A model generated the notes under the pieces. It saw nothing but the letters and a program-made list of their open reading frames with translations. It was not told the DNA's origin and searched no databases. This document shows, piece by piece, positions 6,773 through 10,502 of a DNA stretch of 10,502 nucleotides. The DNA is taken from contig JABCYT010000063.1 of NCBI GenBank assembly GCA_013290035.1, forward strand, positions 1-10,502. The letters are read 5' to 3'. A program made the position numbers and the translations under genes. The stretch comes from Alphaproteobacteria bacterium. Its GTDB lineage: Bacteria; Pseudomonadota; Alphaproteobacteria; Reyranellales; Reyranellaceae. Numbering within the stretch: position 1 is the stretch's first letter; each line of letters opens with the position of its first letter.

Positions 6773-7552
6773 ATGGCTGAGTTCACACTGCCCGCCAATT
6801 CCAAGGTCGGCGTCGGCGAGACCTACAAGGCGGCGGCGGGCGCCAAGAACATCAAGGCGTTCAAGGTCTATCGCTGGACGCCCGACGACGGCAAGAATCC
6901 CTCGATCGACACCTACGAAGTCGACATGGACCAATGCGGCCCGATGGTCCTGGACGCGCTGATCAAGATCAAGAACGAGATCGACAGCTCGCTCACCTTC
7001 CGTCGCTCGTGCCGCGAGGGCGTGTGCGGCTCGTGCGCCATGAACATCGACGGCACCAACACGCTGGCCTGCACCAAGTTCATTGCCGACGTGAAGGGCG
7101 ACATCAAGATCTACCCGCTGCCGCACATGCCGGTGGTGCGCGACCTGGTGCCCGATCTCACCGTGCCCTACGCCCAGCTCGCCGCGATCGAGCCGTGGCT
7201 GAAGTCGACCAGCCAGCCGCCGACCCGCGAGCGGCTGCAGTCGCACGAGGAGCGCGCCAAGCTCGACGGGCTGTGGGAGTGCATCCTGTGCTTCTGCTGC
7301 ACCACCTCATGCCCGTCCTACTGGTGGACCGGCGAGCGCTATCTCGGGCCCGCCATCCTGCTGCAGGCCTATCGCTGGCTGGCCGACAGCCGCGACGAGG
7401 CCAAGGGCGAGCGGCTCGACCAGCTCGAGGATCCTTTCCGGCTCTACCGCTGCCACACCATCATGAATTGCACCAAGACCTGCCCCAAGAGCCTCAATCC
7501 GGCGAAGGCCATCGCCGAGATCAAGAAGATGATGGTCGAACGGACGATTTGA
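6773..7552 (+). CDS. sdhB: Succinate dehydrogenase iron-sulfur subunit SdhB
   Basis: The 259-residue subunit carries electrons from FAD to ubiquinone through three iron-sulfur clusters. The N-terminal ferredoxin domain has Cys80, Cys85, Cys88 and Cys100 (motif CREGVCGSC) for the [2Fe-2S] cluster. The C-terminal domain has [12 protein letters not shown] with Cys170, Cys173, Cys176 and Cys180, and [12 protein letters not shown] with Cys227, Cys233 and Cys237, for the [4Fe-4S] and [3Fe-4S] clusters. All ligands are present. A GAGAGGAAG ribosome site lies in the 42-base gap after sdhA. It is the last gene of the operon: a strong terminator follows 18 bases after the stop. No mdh or sucAB gene adjoins it in this window. 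Confidence 0.97.
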   Translation: MAEFTLPANSKVGVGETYKAAAGAKNIKAFKVYRWTPDDGKNPSIDTYEVDMDQCGPMVLDALIKIKNEIDSSLTFRRSCREGVCGSCAMNIDGTNTLACTKFIADVKGDIKIYPLPHMPVVRDLVPDLTVPYAQLAAIEPWLKSTSQPPTRERLQSHEERAKLDGLWECILCFCCTTSCPSYWWTGERYLGPAILLQAYRWLADSRDEAKGERLDQLEDPFRLYRCHTIMNCTKTCPKSLNPAKAIAEIKKMMVERTI

Positions 7553-7569
7553 TCGGTCGTCCGTCCAAC

Positions 7570-7600
7570 AAAGGCGCGCCAGTAACCCGGCGCGCCTTTT
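7570..7600 (+). terminator. Rho-independent terminator after sdhB
   Basis: AAAGGCGCGCC (7570-7580) pairs perfectly with GGCGCGCCTTT (7589-7599) around the 8-base loop AGTAACCC, and the stem runs straight into four T residues (7597-7600). The 11-bp GC-rich stem plus T run is a textbook intrinsic terminator closing the sdhCDAB transcript. A T-rich flank is lacking on the minus strand beyond the three As of the stem. Confidence 0.9.
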
Positions 7601-7608
7601 GCTATGCT
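7600..7608 (+). promoter_or_regulatory. Extended -10 candidate for the binding-protein gene
   Basis: TGCTATGCT fits the extended -10 form TGnTATnnT, directly after the sdh terminator. The hexamer at the -35 distance (CAGTAA) is poor. A start near 7615 would give a leader of about 27 bases. Assignment is tentative. Confidence 0.3.
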
Positions 7609-7634
7609 GCCCCTGAAAACATAAGAACAGGGGC
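7609..7634. repeat. Inverted repeat covering the ribosome site of the amino-acid binding protein gene
   Basis: GCCCCTG (7609-7615) and CAGGGGC (7628-7634) are perfect 7-bp arms around a 12-base A-rich loop. The right arm contains AGGGG, the only Shine-Dalgarno-like sequence at the right distance from the ATG at 7642. In RNA the hairpin would hide the ribosome site; in DNA it could be an operator just after the -10 box. Confidence 0.5.
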
Positions 7635-7641
7635 TTCAACG

Positions 7642-8670
7642 ATGTTTCTCAAAACTCTCGCCGCTGCGGCGGCGTTCTCGGCCGTGGCGGCAGTCGCCGC
7701 GGTGCCGGCGTCGGCCGGGCAGACCTTCGACGCGGTGAAGGCCAAGGGCTTCGTGCAGTGCGCGGTCAACACCGGCCTGGCGGGCTTCTCTTTCTCCGAC
7801 AGCCAGGGCAAGTGGACCGGGCTCGATGTCGATCTTTGCCGGGCGATCGCGGTGGCGATGTTCGGCGATAGCGAAAAGGCCAAGTTCACGCCGACCACGG
7901 CGCAGCAGCGCTTCGTGGCGCTGCAGTCGGGCGAGGTCGACGTCATCACCCGCAACGCCACGCAGACCCTGCTGCGCGATACCTCGCTCGGCTTCAACAT
8001 GGCGGGCGTGAACTTCTACGACGGCCAGGGATTCATGGTGCCGACCAAGAGCAACATCAAAAGCGCCAAGGACCTGAACGGCGCCACGATCTGCGTGCAG
8101 CCGGGCACGACGACCGAGCTCAACCTCGCCGACTATTTCCGCAAGAACAAGATGACCTTCAAGCCGGTGCTGATCGAGAAGCTCGACGAGCTCCTGCAGG
8201 CCTACGCCGCCGGCCGCTGCGATTCCTACACGACGGACGCTTCGGGGTTGGCCGCGGTGCGCGCCGGCCAGCTCTCGGGCAAGGGCGAGCACACGATCCT
8301 GCCCGAGCGCATCTCCAAGGAGCCGCTCGGCCCCCTCGTGCGCCACGGCGACGATCAGTGGTTCGACCTCGTCAAATGGACGCTGATCGGCATGATCGAG
8401 GCCGAGGAGATGGGCATCACCTCGAAGAACGTCGACGAGATGCTGAAGAGCGACGATCCGGCCATCAAGCGCTTCCTGGGCGTCACGCCGGGCTACGGCA
8501 AGGCCGTCGGTGTCGACGAGAAGTGGATGTACAACATCGTCAAGCAGATCGGGAACTACGGCGAGAGCTTCGAGCGCAACGTCGGCAAGGACACGCCGCT
8601 CAAGCTCGAGCGCGGTCAGAACGCGCTGTGGACCAACGGCGGCCTGATGTACGCGATTCCGTTCCGGTGA
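7642..8670 (+). CDS. Amino-acid ABC transporter periplasmic binding protein (AapJ/BztA-like)
   Basis: This 342-residue solute-binding protein belongs to the family-3 (SBP_bac_3) group, closest in length and sequence pattern to AapJ/BztA, the general or acidic L-amino-acid receptors of alphaproteobacteria. An N-terminal Lys followed by an Ala/Val-rich core and Ala-Ser-Ala before Gly26 forms a Sec signal peptide, with likely cleavage after residue 25. The mature part has FVQCAVNTGLAGFS (37-50) and GKWTGLDVDLCRAIA (56-70), then the LQSGEVDV, RDTSLGF, VQPGTTTELNLADYF and GRCDSYTTDASGLA runs typical of the two lobes. The start follows AGGGG with 8 bases between. The frame is open far upstream through sdhB, but that part is a shadow. 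No permease or ATPase gene (aapQ, aapM, aapP) follows, because a convergent gene lies next, so the partner transporter must be encoded elsewhere. Ligand specificity is not readable from sequence. Confidence 0.9.
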   Translation: MFLKTLAAAAAFSAVAAVAAVPASAGQTFDAVKAKGFVQCAVNTGLAGFSFSDSQGKWTGLDVDLCRAIAVAMFGDSEKAKFTPTTAQQRFVALQSGEVDVITRNATQTLLRDTSLGFNMAGVNFYDGQGFMVPTKSNIKSAKDLNGATICVQPGTTTELNLADYFRKNKMTFKPVLIEKLDELLQAYAAGRCDSYTTDASGLAAVRAGQLSGKGEHTILPERISKEPLGPLVRHGDDQWFDLVKWTLIGMIEAEEMGITSKNVDEMLKSDDPAIKRFLGVTPGYGKAVGVDEKWMYNIVKQIGNYGESFERNVGKDTPLKLERGQNALWTNGGLMYAIPFR

Positions 8671-8675
8671 TTTCC

Positions 8676-8705
8676 GGGGGCGCGCGACTGGAGTGGCGCG
8701 CCCCC
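8676..8705. terminator. GC-rich hairpin between convergent genes, possible bidirectional terminator
   Basis: GGGGGCGCGC (8676-8685) and GCGCGCCCCC (8696-8705) are perfect 10-bp arms around a 10-base loop. The hairpin fills most of the 39-base gap between the stops of the binding-protein gene and the minus-strand hydrolase. Neither side has a T run, so it is not a classic intrinsic terminator. It may still stop RNA polymerase or protect both 3' ends. Confidence 0.55.
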
Positions 8706-8709
8706 AGCG

Positions 8710-10317
8710 CTACTCCACCCGCTCGAACCGCATCTTCTTGATCCGGCCGGTCGACACTTCCAGCGCCACGATGCGGCCGGCGCGGTCGCGCACGAGATGG
8801 GCGAGCTGGCTGACCTGGAGCCAGGTGCCTGGTGACTCGATCTCGACGGTGTCGGCGTCGATGCCGCGCAGCGACCAGGGCGGGCCGCCGGCGATCAGCG
8901 GTCCGCCAACGGCGGCGGCCCAGTCCTCGCCGCTGCGCTCGATCTCCCAGGTGGCGCCCGAGTCGGCCGAAACGTAGCGGCCGGCGATCGCCGCCGGCAC
9001 CGACTTGCGCCGGCCGAGCTTCTTGAAGGTGAGCACGCGGCCGGCGCCGAGATCGACCCGCGCTGTCCCGGTTCGGCCGGGCTTGAGGGCGAATTCGAAC
9101 GAGCCGCGTTCGGCGGCCAGCCAGCCGTCGGCGCGGCGACCCAGCGCGAACGGCAGCCCGTTCTGGGTGACCGTGGCCTCGCCGTTGCGCCACGCCAGGT
9201 CGAACAACGCGGGCTCTTCGGCGTTGAACCAGAGGCCGCCGAGCGGCTTGATCTCGGCCTCGCCGATGGTGGGCAGGGCGGGCTTCAATCGCCTGTCGCC
9301 TTCCAGCGCCAGCGTCGCGATGGCGCGGGCCTGCCGCCAGGGATCGATACTGCCCAGATTGGCGATCACCACGATGGTGAGATCCGCCTGCGGCAGCCGC
9401 AGGAATTCCGTGCGATAGCCCGGCCACAGGCCGCCATGGCCGATGGTGGCGAGGCCGCGCATGTCGTCGGCCTGCACGCCGCGGCGATATTTGTTGGCAT
9501 GGCCGCCGGCGAGCGGCGCCGCGGCCGCGAGTTGCGCCGGCAGTCCCTTGGGCGAAAGCGTTGGCTGATCGAAATGCCGGCTCCAGATCAGCAGATCCTC
9601 GACGGTCGAGGTGAGGCCGCCTTCGCCGCCCTGCGGGTAGGCGTGCGCGGCGCGGCGGAAACCGCTCTCGAAATCGCCGAGATATCCCGTGGCGAGGCCC
9701 GGGATCACCGTGTCGATCTCGTGCGCCAGCAGGGTGCTGGCCATGCCGAGCGGCCCGAAGATGCGCTCGGCGAGGACGTCGCCCAATTTCTTGGCCGTGA
9801 GCTTCTCGATGATCAGGCCGAGCAGCAGGAAGTTCGTGTTGCTGTAGAGGAAGCGGCTGCCCGGCGCGAAGTTGAGATGGTTGTTGCGCGCGCAGGCGGC
9901 CACAAGGTCCTGCGGCCGCGCCGGCTTGTCGAGGCCGTGGCCGCCCAGCCGCAGCAGCTCGAGGAAATCCGGCAGTCCGCTCGAATTGCGCATCATCTGG
10001 TCGATGGTGACGGGCAGCGGTTTCAGCTCGCGAAGATACTTGTGCGGCGGATCGGAGAGCTTGAGCTTGCCTTCCTCGGCCAGCATCAGCGCGGCGCTCA
10101 CGGTAAACTGCTTGCTCACCGAGGCGATGCGAAAGCGCGTCCGCGGCTGGATCGGCACGCCCAATTCGATGCTGGCGAGCCCGTAGCCCTTGCAGAGCTC
10201 GATCTCGCCGCCGCGCATGACGGCCGCGACGGCGCCCGGCGAGCCGGGCCGGGTGTAACGGGAGAACAACGCGTCGACGCGACGTTCGAGGGCGACGGAT
10301 CCGATCGATTTCGACAT
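8710..10317 (-). CDS. D-aminopeptidase-like serine hydrolase (penicillin-binding/beta-lactamase fold, family S12)
   Basis: The 535-residue protein has a class C beta-lactamase-type catalytic domain (about 1-350) followed by about 185 residues that look like two small beta-barrel domains. Catalytic motifs are Ser66-Val-Ser-Lys69 (SxxK), Tyr158-Ser-Asn160 (YxN) and His294-Gly-Gly296 in place of KTG. This set, the RIASVSKQFT context, the short N-terminus and total length match Ochrobactrum anthropi D-aminopeptidase (DapA-type), with Ser62, Lys65, Tyr153 and His287 as I recall. That enzyme removes N-terminal D-amino acids from peptides and amides. No signal peptide is visible (the N-terminus is MSKSIGSVALERR), so a cytoplasmic location is likely. 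The tail starts near LGGLWFNAEE and includes IAGRYVSADSGATWEI, as expected of the barrels. No good ribosome site precedes the ATG, but the start matches the known enzyme. D-amino-acid amidase, esterase or another S12 activity remains possible. Confidence 0.8.
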   Translation of the reverse strand: MSKSIGSVALERRVDALFSRYTRPGSPGAVAAVMRGGEIELCKGYGLASIELGVPIQPRTRFRIASVSKQFTVSAALMLAEEGKLKLSDPPHKYLRELKPLPVTIDQMMRNSSGLPDFLELLRLGGHGLDKPARPQDLVAACARNNHLNFAPGSRFLYSNTNFLLLGLIIEKLTAKKLGDVLAERIFGPLGMASTLLAHEIDTVIPGLATGYLGDFESGFRRAAHAYPQGGEGGLTSTVEDLLIWSRHFDQPTLSPKGLPAQLAAAAPLAGGHANKYRRGVQADDMRGLATIGHGGLWPGYRTEFLRLPQADLTIVVIANLGSIDPWRQARAIATLALEGDRRLKPALPTIGEAEIKPLGGLWFNAEEPALFDLAWRNGEATVTQNGLPFALGRRADGWLAAERGSFEFALKPGRTGTARVDLGAGRVLTFKKLGRRKSVPAAIAGRYVSADSGATWEIERSGEDWAAAVGGPLIAGGPPWSLRGIDADTVEIESPGTWLQVSQLAHLVRDRAGRIVALEVSTGRIKKMRFERVE

Positions 10318-10334
10318 GGCGCGCAGTCAAGCGA

Positions 10335-10364
10335 AGCGCCTCGCCCTTGTAAAGCCGAGGCGCT
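10335..10364. repeat. 9-bp inverted repeat in a divergent intergenic region
   Basis: AGCGCCTCG (10335-10343) and CGAGGCGCT (10356-10364) are perfect arms separated by 12 bases, which include TTGTAAA. The repeat sits in the middle of the 78-base gap between the divergent starts of the D-aminopeptidase-like gene and the enoyl-CoA hydratase gene. The position suits a regulator binding site acting on one or both genes, and a hairpin in one 5' leader is also possible. No confident -35/-10 pair was found here for either gene. Confidence 0.45.
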
Positions 10365-10395
10365 ACCTTCCGGCGAACACAGGAGGAACGCGCCA

Positions 10396-10502
10396 ATGGA
10401 GCGCCAGTTCGTCAACATCGAGAAAGGTCTCGGGCCCGATGGCAGGATCGCCGTGGTGCGCTTCGATCGCGGCGACAACATCAACGCGTTGAGCGAGAAG
10501 GC
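10396..10502 (+). CDS. Enoyl-CoA hydratase/isomerase family protein, first 35 residues (cut by window edge)
   Basis: An ATG at 10396 with a strong AGGAGG ribosome site (10381-10386, 9 bases upstream) opens a frame that runs off the window. The peptide contains GRIAVVRFDRGDNINALSEK, the usual first beta-strand and turn of the crotonase superfamily, where the Asn-x-(Ile/Ala)-Asn-Ala-Leu element precedes the first helix. Crotonases hydrate, isomerise or cleave CoA thioesters in the cytoplasm. The oxyanion-hole and catalytic residues lie beyond the edge, so subfamily and substrate cannot be given. Confidence 0.8.
   Translation, partial: MERQFVNIEKGLGPDGRIAVVRFDRGDNINALSEK

Noticed and set aside
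4772..7246. 824-codon minus-strand open frame opposite sdhA and sdhB
   Set aside because: It lies entirely opposite well-conserved genes, has the His/Ala/Gly/Val/Asp-rich look of an antisense frame in GC-rich DNA, and shows no recognisable domain or ribosome site.
10347..10369. TTGTAA ... TACCTT as a promoter for the enoyl-CoA hydratase gene
   Set aside because: The spacer is only 11 bases, too short for a sigma-70 promoter.
8600..10396. 598-codon minus-strand frame overlapping the D-aminopeptidase-like gene
   Set aside because: Arg- and Pro-rich shadow in another frame of the same strand; the catalytic motifs lie only in the 8710-10317 frame.

Overview
This looks like chromosomal DNA from a GC-rich alphaproteobacterium. 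The evidence is the sdhCDAB gene order, the style of the Sdh proteins, an AapJ-type amino-acid binding protein, and a pair of ethylmalonyl-CoA-pathway genes. Genus cannot be fixed from the sequence alone. Coding density is high: no gap exceeds about 120 bases, and there is no tRNA, rRNA, insertion sequence, CRISPR array or phage gene. The genes are mostly central-metabolism housekeeping genes, and I found no defence island or clearly novel system. The points of interest are one gene remnant, several inverted repeats and promoter layouts in short gaps, and the metabolic logic of the neighbourhood.

Layout. Bases 1-118 (minus) hold the start of a probable radical-SAM protein, cut by the window edge. 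Bases 157-417 (plus) encode only the C-terminal part of a RutE/HadB-type nitroreductase, a likely remnant. It meets, tail to tail, a minus-strand pair: pyridoxal kinase pdxY (1117-1968) followed by a LysE-family exporter (414-1109). Across a 66-base divergent promoter region, a plus-strand pair begins: a CitE/Mcl2-type malyl-CoA enzyme (2035-2916) and mesaconyl-CoA hydratase (2913-3974), which overlap by ATGA. Next come sdhC, sdhD, sdhA and sdhB (4091-7552), with a clear promoter candidate in front and a strong terminator behind. Bases 7642-8670 encode a periplasmic amino-acid binding protein with no permease beside it. Converging on it across a GC-rich hairpin is a minus-strand, three-domain D-aminopeptidase-like serine hydrolase (8710-10317). 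A 78-base divergent gap carrying a 9-bp inverted repeat separates that gene from the start of an enoyl-CoA hydratase/isomerase gene (10396 to the edge).

How the genes work together. Mesaconyl-CoA hydratase makes beta-methylmalyl-CoA, which is split to glyoxylate and propionyl-CoA. Glyoxylate plus acetyl-CoA gives malyl-CoA, which is hydrolysed to malate. Propionyl-CoA goes through succinyl-CoA to succinate, the substrate of the SdhCDAB complex. The centre of the window therefore joins late ethylmalonyl-CoA-pathway steps to the TCA step that receives their product. This functional link is an inference from family knowledge and gene order.
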